64,000 nt of DNA, from the NCBI RefSeq assembly GCF_003399625.1, contig NZ_NBXA01000032.1, positions 19,436 through 83,435 of the forward strand, in the 5' to 3' direction. Source of the stretch: Subtercola boreus (GTDB lineage: Bacteria; Actinomycetota; Actinomycetes; Actinomycetales; Microbacteriaceae). Below the pieces are notes generated by a model. That model ran no database searches and had not been told where the DNA came from. It worked only from the letters and a program-made list of their open reading frames with translations. Of this stretch, positions 42,375 through 51,014 are shown one piece after another. Every line of letters begins with the position of its first letter. Positions within the stretch are counted from its first letter, which is position 1. Position numbers and translations under genes: made by a program.

Positions 42375-43831
42375 GCCCGGTCGACCAGGCAGAGGGCCTG
42401 TTCGACCATGCCCCGTGCGGGCTGCTCTCTGCTACGCAGGGCGGCGTCGTGACGAACGTGAACGAGACCTTCCTGTCGATGGTGGGGGCGACCCGCGCAG
42501 AGGTCGTCGGCCACTACCTGATTGAACGTCTGACCCGCGGCAGCAAGCTCTTCTACGAGACACGGTTCATGCCGATGCTGCGCCAGCAGGGTCATGCAAG
42601 CGAGGTCGCCTTCGACTTCCAGCTGTCGGATGCCCGTTACCTCTCGGTGTTCGTGAATGCGGTCGTCGACATCGACGTCTCCGACGAGAACTCGGGCGCG
42701 ACCATCCGCTTCGCTGTCTTCGACGCAACGGTGCGACGCACCTACGAGCGTGACCTGCTGGCCGCCCGGCGCGCAGCGGAAGTGTCGGAGCGCCGGGTGC
42801 GCATCCTCCAGACCGCGACAACCGGTTTCGGTTCGGCAGAAACCGAGGCCGATCTGGGTGCGGCGCTGTCGGAGGCCGCAGAGGCGGCGACAGACGCCTC
42901 CCGCGTGGGGGTCTGGTTGCTCGATGGCACGGGCCAGCTCGTTCGCACGCAGGGATCCGACCACGTCGGCCGGATACCGATCGACGTGCACGGCCTCCTG
43001 GTCGACGCGCTGCGAACAGCGACGACCATCAGTTGCGGCGACCCAGCCGACCTGGAGGCCCGCTACCCCCATGATGCCGCCGACCTCCGCGCCCGTCGCA
43101 TACAGGCGGTCACCGTGCTACCGATCATCGACGACGGAACCCCCATCGGCGTGCTGGCCTGCGGTTTCGGGCGCTCCCGCACCCTCGAGGCGGCCACGCT
43201 GGAGCTGTTGGAATCGCTCACTGAACAGGCCGTGCTGGTGCGCCAGCGCATGCGTCTGCGCGAACTGCTCTCCTACCAGTCGCTGCACGATGCGCTCACC
43301 GGCATGCCCAACCGGCTCTCCCTCCAGCGACGGCTCGACACGCTGCTCACCCGCGAAACGCCCGACCGCGAGGGCGTGGCACTCATCTTCATCGACCTCG
43401 ACGGCTTCAAGGCCGTGAACGACCGGCTCGGCCACCGCGGCGGCGACCTCGTGCTGAAGCAGGTGAGCCAGCGCCTGTCCGAGGTGACGCGGGCGGGCGA
43501 CATGGTGGGCCGGCTCGGCGGCGACGAGTTCCTCCTCATCTGCGAGAATGTCGACGAAGTCTCAGTGCTCGACATCGCCGAGCGGCTGCGCGTCGCAGTG
43601 CGACAGCCCTTCACCGGTGAGGCTGCCGACCTCCCGCTCTCGGCGAGCGTGGGCGTCAGCTACCACCGCGCCGGCCGTGAAGACAATACCGTCGGCTCTA
43701 CCGGCTCCGGTTCGGCCGACGGCACCTCCGGCGGGGTCGTGACCGGGGAGGCGCTCATCCGCCTCGCCGACGAGGCAATGTACGAGTCGAAGCGCGCCGG
43801 CAAGGACCGCTACACCTTCGTACAGGTCTGA
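42371..43831 (+). CDS. PAS-GAF-GGDEF diguanylate cyclase
   Basis: This 486-aa protein has an N-terminal PAS domain (about 1-125), a GAF domain (about 150-300) and a C-terminal GGDEF domain. The motif GGDEF is intact at 383-387, and RAGD at 374-377 is the RxxD inhibitory site five residues before it, so active and product-inhibited synthesis of cyclic di-GMP is expected. The PAS start (LFDHAPCGLLSATQGGVVTNVNETFL) resembles the sensor part of RsbP. It overlaps the RsbQ-like gene. Confidence 0.88.
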   Translation: MSPVDQAEGLFDHAPCGLLSATQGGVVTNVNETFLSMVGATRAEVVGHYLIERLTRGSKLFYETRFMPMLRQQGHASEVAFDFQLSDARYLSVFVNAVVDIDVSDENSGATIRFAVFDATVRRTYERDLLAARRAAEVSERRVRILQTATTGFGSAETEADLGAALSEAAEAATDASRVGVWLLDGTGQLVRTQGSDHVGRIPIDVHGLLVDALRTATTISCGDPADLEARYPHDAADLRARRIQAVTVLPIIDDGTPIGVLACGFGRSRTLEAATLELLESLTEQAVLVRQRMRLRELLSYQSLHDALTGMPNRLSLQRRLDTLLTRETPDREGVALIFIDLDGFKAVNDRLGHRGGDLVLKQVSQRLSEVTRAGDMVGRLGGDEFLLICENVDEVSVLDIAERLRVAVRQPFTGEAADLPLSASVGVSYHRAGREDNTVGSTGSGSADGTSGGVVTGEALIRLADEAMYESKRAGKDRYTFVQV

Positions 43832-43880
43832 CGCCGCAGAAGCTGCACCGCCACGTCGAGGGCGGGGCGGGGGGAGCGGG

Positions 43881-45041
43881 TCAGCGGTAGATCGCGGCGT
43901 AGAGGGCGGCGATGTCGTCGGGCGACGGCACCCGGGGGTTGTTGGCCGGGGAGCCGGAGGCGATGGCCTGCTGCACCATTGTCGGGATCGTCGCAGTCCA
44001 GGCGGCCTCGTCGATGCCGAAGGCCTCGGGGGTGGGGACGGCCAGGTCGCGGCAGAGCGCGCCGATCTCCGCAACCAGAGATTCGGCCGCCTGCGCATCA
44101 TCGTCTGCGACGCTTGCGCAGCCGAGCGCCCGGGCGCAGTCGGCATACCGGGCCGTGGCGGAGCCCACCGAGAAGGCGGTGACGGCGGGGAACAGCATCG
44201 CGTTCGACAGCCCGTGCGCGACGTGGAAGTGCGCCCCGATGGGCCGGCTCATGCCGTGCACGAGGGCCACACTGGAGTTCGAGAACGCGATGCCCGCCTG
44301 CGTCGCGGCGAGCATGAGGGCCTCGCGGGCAGCTCGATCCGTTCCGTCGGCATACGCCCGGCGGAGGTGCGCGCCGATCGAAGTGATCGCCGTGAGACAC
44401 AGAGCGTCGGAGAGCCGGTTGGCGCGGCGACTGACGTACGCCTCGACGGCGTGGGTGAGGGCATCCACTCCCGTGTCGGCCGTGAGACGCGGGGGCATGG
44501 AGAGGGTCAGCTCGAAGTCGATCACCGCGGCGGCGGGCAGGAAGGCCGGTCCGGTGCAGAGCATCTTCTCGTTCGATCCGCTGTCGGTGATGATCGTGAA
44601 CTGCGTGGCTTCCGATCCGCTGCCGGCGGTGGTGGGGATGGCGACGACCGGGAGCGCGGGGCCGTCGTTTCGCCGGGGAGCCCGGTAGTCGGCCATCCGG
44701 CCGCCCTGCACGGCGAGTAGTGCGAGCGCCTTGGCGGTGTCCATCGGGCTGCCTCCGCCGAAGCCGATCACCAGGTCGGCGCCGTGCTCGTGGAGCGCCG
44801 CGAGCCCGCTGACCAGCGAATCCGTCGTCGGGTCGGGAACGGTCTCGGCCCAGAGAGCGGGCTGGAGCCCGGCCCCCGTCATCAGGGCCATCAACTCGGC
44901 GGCTGCGCCGTTGCCCTCGAGAAACCCGTCGGTCACGAGCAGCGGGCGGCTGGCTCCGAGCCCCGAGACGAGTTCGCCGAGCTCGCTCCGTGCGCCCCCA
45001 CCGATTCGCAGCTGGCGGGGTTGGGCGAAGGTGAAGACCAC
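43881..45041 (-). CDS. Iron-containing alcohol dehydrogenase
   Basis: This 386-aa protein is a group III alcohol dehydrogenase. The nucleotide site is GFGGGSPMDTAKA; metal ligands are Asp and His in DTGVDALTHAVEA and two His in VHGMSRPIGAHFHVAHG. GTG at 45041 with AAGAG upstream gives the usual family length (about 385 aa); the open frame continues far upstream but only as a shadow of the neighbouring gene. It is divergent from a zinc alcohol dehydrogenase gene. Confidence 0.9.
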   Translation of the reverse strand: MVFTFAQPRQLRIGGGARSELGELVSGLGASRPLLVTDGFLEGNGAAAELMALMTGAGLQPALWAETVPDPTTDSLVSGLAALHEHGADLVIGFGGGSPMDTAKALALLAVQGGRMADYRAPRRNDGPALPVVAIPTTAGSGSEATQFTIITDSGSNEKMLCTGPAFLPAAAVIDFELTLSMPPRLTADTGVDALTHAVEAYVSRRANRLSDALCLTAITSIGAHLRRAYADGTDRAAREALMLAATQAGIAFSNSSVALVHGMSRPIGAHFHVAHGLSNAMLFPAVTAFSVGSATARYADCARALGCASVADDDAQAAESLVAEIGALCRDLAVPTPEAFGIDEAAWTATIPTMVQQAIASGSPANNPRVPSPDDIAALYAAIYR

Positions 45042-45168
45042 GGTGTTCTCTTTTCGGCGTCCGGTGACGCCGGACAGCGGCGTCGTGACTTCGAATGTAC
45101 TCGCCCCGCCCCGCCGCCACGGGTTGTGAGTAGGCTCGGATGGCGACATCCCCGAAGGAGTGTGACCG

Positions 45169-46278
45169 ATGAAGATCACCGGAGCAGTGCTCGAGAGCCT
45201 CGACTCACCGTCACCGTTCGCCCGGTCGCGGCCGATCCGCATCAGGGAGCTCGAACTGGATGCGCCGGGCCCCCACGAGGTGCTGGTGCGCATCGAGGCG
45301 GCCGGCGTCTGCCACTCCGACCTGTCGGTGCTCACCGGAGTGCGCCCGCGCGCCGTGCCGCTGCTGCTCGGACACGAGGCCGCAGGAATCGTGGAGGCGC
45401 TCGGCGCCGAGGTCGACGACATCGCGGTCGGACAGCGCGTCGTGATGACCTTCCTCCCGCGCTGCGGGCACTGCGCCTCCTGCGCAAGCGACGGCCGCAC
45501 CCCGTGCGAGAACGGCAGCGCCGCCAACGGTGCCGGCCGGCTGCTCGACGGGGCCAAACGGATCCATGACGGCGTGGAGGTCATCGACCACCACCTCGGC
45601 GTCTCCGCCTTCGCCGACCACGCGGTCGTCGACCGCCGCTCGATCGTTCCCGTCGACGACGACGTTCCGCCGCAGGTCGCGGCGCTGATGGGCTGCGCGG
45701 TGCTCACCGGCGGTGGTGCGGTGCTGAACGCGGCCCGGCTCGCACCCGGCGAGACCCTCATCGTGGTCGGTCTCGGCGGGGTCGGGATGGCCGCCGTGCT
45801 CGTCGGCCTCGCCGTCGAGGGTGCGCGGGTGATCGGCATCGACGCCAACCCCGACAAGCTCGCCCAGGCCACGGCGCTCGGGGCGCACGAGGTCTACGGG
45901 CCGGCCGAGGCCGTCGAAGCCGGCATCACGGCCCCCGCAGTGATCGAAGCCGTCGGCCGCGCCGTCGCCTTCGAGACGGCACTGGCACTGACGGCGCCCG
46001 GCGGCCGCACGGTCACCGTCGGGCTGCCGGCTCCGGATGATCTCGCCGCTGTCTCCCCGCTCGCCCTCGTCTCCACGGGGCGCACCATCATCGGCAGCTA
46101 CCTCGGCAGCTCGATCCCTGCCCGCGACATCCCGATCTTCGTCGACCTCTGGCGCCTGGGCCTGCTGCCGGTCGAGAACCTCGTCTCGGCGGAGATCCAC
46201 CTCGACGAGATCAACGAGGCGATGGACTCCCTCGCCCGCGGCGAGAGCATCCGCCAGATCATCGTGCCTACGGCCTAA
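45169..46278 (+). CDS. Zinc-dependent alcohol dehydrogenase (class III-like)
   Basis: This 369-aa protein has GVCHSDLSVL, GHEAAGIVEALG, a four-Cys lobe (CGHCASC plus a later Cys) and nucleotide motif GLGGVGMAAV. It follows the pattern of the class III/S-nitrosoglutathione-type dehydrogenases. AAGGAG lies eight bases before the ATG. Confidence 0.9.
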   Translation: MKITGAVLESLDSPSPFARSRPIRIRELELDAPGPHEVLVRIEAAGVCHSDLSVLTGVRPRAVPLLLGHEAAGIVEALGAEVDDIAVGQRVVMTFLPRCGHCASCASDGRTPCENGSAANGAGRLLDGAKRIHDGVEVIDHHLGVSAFADHAVVDRRSIVPVDDDVPPQVAALMGCAVLTGGGAVLNAARLAPGETLIVVGLGGVGMAAVLVGLAVEGARVIGIDANPDKLAQATALGAHEVYGPAEAVEAGITAPAVIEAVGRAVAFETALALTAPGGRTVTVGLPAPDDLAAVSPLALVSTGRTIIGSYLGSSIPARDIPIFVDLWRLGLLPVENLVSAEIHLDEINEAMDSLARGESIRQIIVPTA

Positions 46279-46417
46279 CACCTGTGCACCCCGGACGCAA
46301 CAGAACAGGACAGGCGGGGGTACCCGTCGACGGCTGCGGCAGAAAGGCCCGATACTCATAGGGAGAACCCTTCCTCCCCGTGCTGCGGCACCCGAGTACG
46401 AATCGAGACCAGGCGCG

Positions 46418-47341
46418 ATGGCCGTTGAGCTCGTCTCCCTCACCCCGATGCAGTCCCTCGGCATTCCGATCGCGCTGGTCGGTGCCGTGTTCCTCGCCCT
46501 CGGCGCGGAGTACCAGCACCGCGGTGTCAACAAGGTCGACGCCCGCACCGGCGGCCAGGGCAAGTCCGGCCTCGACCTCCGGCAGCTGGTGGCGCTGATC
46601 CGGCGACCCTCGTGGGTGATCGGCACCCTCATGCTGGCCCTGGCGATCGTGTTCCAGCTGACGAGCCTCTACCTCGCACCCCTCACCGTCGTTCAGCCGC
46701 TCGGCGCGATCGCTCTCGTCATCACCGCTGTGGTGAACTCCCGCACGACGAAGACGAAGCTCAGCCGTTCGACGATCCGCGCCATCGCGTTCTGCGTCGG
46801 CGGCATCGCCCTCTTCGTGACGGTCGCCGCGCTCACCACGTCGACCCTGCCGATCAACGAGACGCAGCTCGCGATCGTGCTGATCATCCTCGCCGTCGTG
46901 CTGGCCATCGTCGTGACTGTGTTCCTGCTGTTCCGGAACCGGGCGACACCGATCTTCTGGATCGTCGGGGCCGGCATCCTGTTCGGCTTCGTCGCCACTC
47001 TCGCCAAGGTCGTCATCGAGCGCATCCAGACTCTCTTCATGGACAAGTTCCACATCACGCCCGGTGACTGGCTGACCATCCTCTGCATCCTCGGGCTCAT
47101 CCTGGCGGGGCTCGCGGGCAGCTACTTCGTGCAGACGGCGTACTCGTCGGGCCCACCCGACCTGGTGGTCGCCGGGCTGACCGTGATCGATCCGATGGTG
47201 GGCGTGACGATCGGCATCGTGGTTCTCGGCGAGGCGGCCTCGGCGCCCTGGTGGGCAAGCATCGCCTTCGTCGTGGCCGGGGCGCTGGCCGTCTACGGAG
47301 TGGTGCAGCTCTCGCGGCGAACCGACGTCGTGAAACCCTGA
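46418..47341 (+). CDS. DMT-superfamily transporter (NIPA/EamA-like)
   Basis: This 307-aa integral membrane protein has about nine spans, among them IALVGAVFLALGAEY, LAIVLIILAVVLAIVVTVFLLF and IAFVVAGALAVYGVVQL. The overall layout, with a break loop rich in Arg/Lys before SWVIGTLML, is that of the DMT group, including NIPA-type Mg transporters. The substrate is unknown. In 46279-46417 a small hairpin (GGGAG, CTCCC) is the only feature seen; the start has a weak AGG upstream. Confidence 0.78.
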   Translation: MAVELVSLTPMQSLGIPIALVGAVFLALGAEYQHRGVNKVDARTGGQGKSGLDLRQLVALIRRPSWVIGTLMLALAIVFQLTSLYLAPLTVVQPLGAIALVITAVVNSRTTKTKLSRSTIRAIAFCVGGIALFVTVAALTTSTLPINETQLAIVLIILAVVLAIVVTVFLLFRNRATPIFWIVGAGILFGFVATLAKVVIERIQTLFMDKFHITPGDWLTILCILGLILAGLAGSYFVQTAYSSGPPDLVVAGLTVIDPMVGVTIGIVVLGEAASAPWWASIAFVVAGALAVYGVVQLSRRTDVVKP

Positions 47342-47365
47342 CCGCGGGGCCGCTGCAAGGGGTCG

Positions 47366-47785
47366 CTACAGCGTGAGCGCCAGCGCGGCAGCGTACTCCT
47401 CGAAGTAGGTGACCGCGAGTGGCAGGGAACCGAACCCGAAGGTGGCGCCCTTCGCGTCGGCCGCGTGGGAGACCCGGTAGCAGGTGCCGACAAGTTCGAT
47501 CTCGCCGAGCATCCCGAACTGCGGGTCGACGACGAACCAGCGGCCACTGTCCCATTCGGTGAACGAGAGCCGCGGCACGGGCCGGTCGGCCAGATCGCAG
47601 GCAGGGCAGTCGTGGTCGGCGACGTGCGGGAGCACGCGGGACATCGAGAGGAGCACCAGCGGCGCGACGGAGCGGATCTGGGTGGCCGCGCTCCGACCGA
47701 TGGCCGCAACGGCGGCCGGGCCACGGAAGTGCTGTACGGCATCGGATGCCAGGCGGAGCGGCCCCGGGGGCCCGTCGATCAGCAT
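47366..47785 (-). CDS. Hypothetical protein
   Basis: This 139-aa protein is not recognised. It contains a CPAC pair (DHDCPACDLADRPV) near the middle and no membrane segment. GGGAG lies six bases before the ATG. It converges with the transporter gene and is divergent from the aldehyde dehydrogenase gene. A larger frame that extends upstream is a shadow of that gene. Confidence 0.6.
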   Translation of the reverse strand: MLIDGPPGPLRLASDAVQHFRGPAAVAAIGRSAATQIRSVAPLVLLSMSRVLPHVADHDCPACDLADRPVPRLSFTEWDSGRWFVVDPQFGMLGEIELVGTCYRVSHAADAKGATFGFGSLPLAVTYFEEYAAALALTL

Positions 47786-47956
47786 CGCCGTCTCCCTTCC
47801 GCCTCGTGAACCGTGAACCCATTCTGCGCCTCGCGCATGTGAAAAGGATCGGTACGGGCGAAATCGTTTCGGTGGATCGGCACAGGAAACCAGTAGCCTG
47901 AGCCTGGACGCGATCCGGTTCGATGGCGTCTCCACCCAGATTCCAGGAGCAGCGAC

Positions 47957-49336
47957 ATGAGCCACTACGCAGTGATCGATCCGGCCACCGGCGAGACCGT
48001 CACCGAATATCCGACCATCACTGCTGCCGGTCTCGAAGAGGCCGCGGCGAGCGCCGAGTCCGCCTACTCCGACTGGTGCCGCACGGTGTCGGTGGATGCC
48101 CGCACAGCGCTCATCCGCCGGGTCGCCGAATTGCACACCGAGCGCCGAGACGCCCTGGCGCGGATCGTCGTGCGCGAGATGGGCAAACCGCTCGAGCAGG
48201 CCCTCGGCGAGGTGGACTTCGCCGCCGCGATCTACGAGTACTACGCCGACAACGGCGCCGCCTTCCTCACCGACGAGCCCATCGAGCTGAGCGACGGCAC
48301 CGGTTCGGCGTTCGTCCGCCGCTCGGGCCTCGGCGTGCTGCTCGGCATCATGCCGTGGAACTTCCCGTACTACCAGGTCGCCCGCTTCGCCGGACCGAAC
48401 ATCGTGGTGGGCAACACCATCCTGCTGAAGCACGCCCCGCAGTGCCCCGAGTCGGCCGCCGCCATTGCCTCGATCTTCGACACCGCCCTCGCCGAGGCCG
48501 GTGCGCACGCGGGCGTCTACGTGAACATCTACGCCGACAACGACCAGGTCGCAACACTGATCGCCGACCCGCGCGTGCAGGGAATCTCGGTGACCGGCTC
48601 CGAGCGGGCGGGCGCCGCCGTGGCCGAGCTCGCGGGCAGGAACCTCAAGAAGGTGGTGCTCGAACTCGGAGGCTCCGATCCGTTCATCCTGCTCTCCACC
48701 GACGACCTCGACGCGGCTGTGCAGGATGCCGTCAACGCCCGGCTCGACAACAACGGGCAGTCGTGCAACGCGGCAAAGCGGTTCATCGTGCTCGACGACC
48801 TCTACGAGGAGTTCGCGTCGAAGTTCACGGCCGCGTTCACCGAGGCGCAGCCGGCCGATCCGTTCGCCGAGGGCACCCTGCTCGGCCCGCTCTCGTCGGC
48901 AGCCGCCACTGAGCGCCTCACCGAGCAGCTCGGTCGTGCCGTCACGCAGGGCGCCACGGTGCTGGCCAGCGGCGAGCCGGTCGGCAACTTCTTCCCGCCG
49001 GCGGTGCTCGAAGGCGTCACCCCGCAGATGGATGCCTACCGGGAGGAGTTCTTCGGCCCCGTCGCCGCGCTCTACCGCGTCTCGTCGGAGGCGGAAGCCG
49101 TGCGGCTCGCCAACGACACCCCCTTCGGCCTCGGCTCGTACGTGTACTCGACCGACCCCGAGCAGGCCCTGCGGGTCGCCGACGGCATCGACGCCGGCAT
49201 GGTGTGGATCAACCTGGTGCTCGGGGATGCGGCCGAGCTGCCGTTCGGCGGCGTGAAGCGCTCCGGCTCCGGCCGGGAGATGGGCCGCTTCGCGCTCGAG
49301 GAGTTCGCGAACAAGAAGCTCATCCGCATCGCCTGA
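47957..49336 (+). CDS. NAD(P)-dependent aldehyde dehydrogenase (succinate-semialdehyde type)
   Basis: This 459-aa protein is an ALDH with [10 protein letters not shown], the general base Glu236 in LELGGSDPF, and nucleophile Cys270 in [10 protein letters not shown]. Its length and the [19 protein letters not shown] end match the short succinate-semialdehyde/GabD group. AGGAG lies before the ATG. It is followed by pdxY, 48 bases away. Confidence 0.88.
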   Translation: MSHYAVIDPATGETVTEYPTITAAGLEEAAASAESAYSDWCRTVSVDARTALIRRVAELHTERRDALARIVVREMGKPLEQALGEVDFAAAIYEYYADNGAAFLTDEPIELSDGTGSAFVRRSGLGVLLGIMPWNFPYYQVARFAGPNIVVGNTILLKHAPQCPESAAAIASIFDTALAEAGAHAGVYVNIYADNDQVATLIADPRVQGISVTGSERAGAAVAELAGRNLKKVVLELGGSDPFILLSTDDLDAAVQDAVNARLDNNGQSCNAAKRFIVLDDLYEEFASKFTAAFTEAQPADPFAEGTLLGPLSSAAATERLTEQLGRAVTQGATVLASGEPVGNFFPPAVLEGVTPQMDAYREEFFGPVAALYRVSSEAEAVRLANDTPFGLGSYVYSTDPEQALRVADGIDAGMVWINLVLGDAAELPFGGVKRSGSGREMGRFALEEFANKKLIRIA

Positions 49337-49384
49337 GCCCGGTTCGGCGGACCGGGGAGGTTCTGCCCCTGCGAGAATGGGGAG

Positions 49385-50236
49385 GTGAAGATCCTCTCCA
49401 TCCAGTCCGCCGTCGCCTTCGGGCACGTCGGCAACTCGGCAGCCGTCTTTCCCCTGCAGCGCATCGGCGTGGAGGTGCTGCCGGTCTACACCGTGACCTT
49501 CTCGAACCACACCGGCTACGGGGCCTGGCGTGGGCCCCTCATCTCACCGGATGACGTGCGGGAGGTCATCCTCGGCATCGAGGAGCGCGGGGTGCTGCCC
49601 GAGATCGACGTGGTGCTGTCGGGCTACCAGGGCGGAGTGGGCATCGGCGACGTGATCGTCGACACCGTGGAACGGGTCAAATCCGCCAACCCGTCGGCGA
49701 TATACGCGTGCGACCCCGTGATGGGCAACGCGAAATCCGGATGCTTCGTGGCGCCCGAGATCCCGGAGCTGCTGCGCGAGCGCGTCGTGCCGATCGCCGA
49801 CATCATCACACCCAACCAGTTCGAACTGGGCTACCTGACCGGCACCACACCCACCACGCTCGAGTCGACCCTCGCCTCTGTGGACCTCGCCCGCGCGATG
49901 GGTCCGAGCGTCGTGCTGGTGACGAGTGTCGAACGCCCGGACCGGGATCCGTCGACCATCGAGATGCTCGTCGCCGACGACTCCGGGGCGTGGATCGTCG
50001 AGACGCCGTACCTGCCCTTCAAGGCGAACGGTTCCGGGGATGTCACGGCGGCGCTGTTCACGGCGCACTACCGCGAGACGCTCGACGCTCGCATCGCACT
50101 CGAGCGCGCGGCGTCGAGCGTCTTCGACCTGATCGATCTGACGCACCGCTCGGGCTCCCGGGAACTGCTGCTCGTCGAGGGGCAGGAGTTCTATGCCCAC
50201 CCACGCCTGCAGTTCACGGCAACGCGCGTGCGCTGA
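49385..50236 (+). CDS. pdxY: Pyridoxal kinase
   Basis: This 283-aa protein is a PdxY kinase: N-terminal ILSIQSAVAFGHVGNSAAVFPLQ, TGYGAWRGP, then YACDPVMGNAKSGCFV, ITPNQFELGYLTG and the C-terminal GSGDVTAALF anion hole with the catalytic Asp. It makes pyridoxal 5'-phosphate from salvaged pyridoxal. The GTG start directly follows GGGGAG. Confidence 0.92.
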   Translation: MKILSIQSAVAFGHVGNSAAVFPLQRIGVEVLPVYTVTFSNHTGYGAWRGPLISPDDVREVILGIEERGVLPEIDVVLSGYQGGVGIGDVIVDTVERVKSANPSAIYACDPVMGNAKSGCFVAPEIPELLRERVVPIADIITPNQFELGYLTGTTPTTLESTLASVDLARAMGPSVVLVTSVERPDRDPSTIEMLVADDSGAWIVETPYLPFKANGSGDVTAALFTAHYRETLDARIALERAASSVFDLIDLTHRSGSRELLLVEGQEFYAHPRLQFTATRVR

Positions 50237-50253
50237 CCGGCACTCGACGGGCG

Positions 50254-50289
50254 CCGCAGTCGCAGCGTCAGCCGCAGCCGCAGCGTCAG
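50254..50289. repeat. 18-bp tandem repeat over the marR stop codon
   Basis: Two 18-bp units (CCGCAGYCGCAGCGTCAG, differing only at the Y) lie side by side. Each contains TCA, which on the minus strand is the marR stop (50286-50288), so the gene end is duplicated into the spacer. Confidence 0.8.
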
Positions 50290-50834
50290 GCGATCTCCGT
50301 GGTCGCGGTGGCGAGGGTGGCAGTGACGTGCGTCACCGACTCGATGAGCTGCTGCGGGCTGAGGGTGTCGTGGGAGCCGACGGCGTCTGACACGATGCGG
50401 ATGAAGGTGTTGATGACCCAGTCTGCCTGGGCCTGCCCGTGGGGAGTGGGTTCGATGAGAACGCTTCGCCGGTCGTCGGGGTTCGGCATGCGGTGCACGA
50501 GGTCGACGTTCTCGAGCCGGTCGATCATCGCTGTGGTTGCTCCCGTGGTGAACCGCAGGGTCGCGGCAAGCTCCTTCGGCGTGGTGGTGCCCTGTTCGGC
50601 GACGAACATGAAGGCGTAGTACTCGTTGTGGGTGAGGCCCAGATGGTCGGCGAATCCCGTGCGGAGCTTGCGGTGCTGGCGGTCGAGTTCGTGCAGGGCG
50701 GCTGCGAATTCAGCGGCCCCGTCGGCGATGACGTGTTCGTGCGAAACCGTGCTCGCGGCGACGGCGACGGCACGCGGAAGCGCAACGAGGGACACCGGCC
50801 CGGTCGCATCGGTTTCTGGGTTCAGTAAAGCCAT
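50286..50834 (-). CDS. MarR family transcriptional regulator
   Basis: This 182-aa protein has a MarR winged HTH (LTHNEYYAFMFVAEQG, TPKELAATLRFTTGATTAMIDRLE, DRRSVLIEPT). It converges with pdxY and is the same direction as kup. The target is unknown; region 50835-51014 shows no clear inverted repeat. Confidence 0.86.
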   Translation of the reverse strand: MALLNPETDATGPVSLVALPRAVAVAASTVSHEHVIADGAAEFAAALHELDRQHRKLRTGFADHLGLTHNEYYAFMFVAEQGTTTPKELAATLRFTTGATTAMIDRLENVDLVHRMPNPDDRRSVLIEPTPHGQAQADWVINTFIRIVSDAVGSHDTLSPQQLIESVTHVTATLATATTEIA

Positions 50835-51014
50835 AGGACAGAAGCCTTCGGTTGATTTCCTCCGCTAGGAACAGAGGGATTCGTACGATCATAGGGTTCT
50901 GGGTCGGTTTACCGCGTCCCCCAGAAAGAGGGTATTACGCCGTCTCCCATTCTTCTCGGCAAACAAGAAGCTCTATTGTCAAGGAGATATTCCCGGGCCA
51001 GGCGAGACCGACCG

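Noticed and set aside
45042..45872. Extension of the iron alcohol dehydrogenase to 663 aa
   Set aside because: The extension is antisense to the zinc alcohol dehydrogenase gene; the family length is reached from the GTG at 45041.
46279..46417. Riboswitch before the DMT transporter
   Set aside because: Only a small 5-bp hairpin is visible, and no known riboswitch core was recognised.
47786..49510. Extension of the hypothetical protein to 714 aa
   Set aside because: The extra part is antisense to the aldehyde dehydrogenase gene; a proper ribosome-binding site precedes the ATG at 47785.
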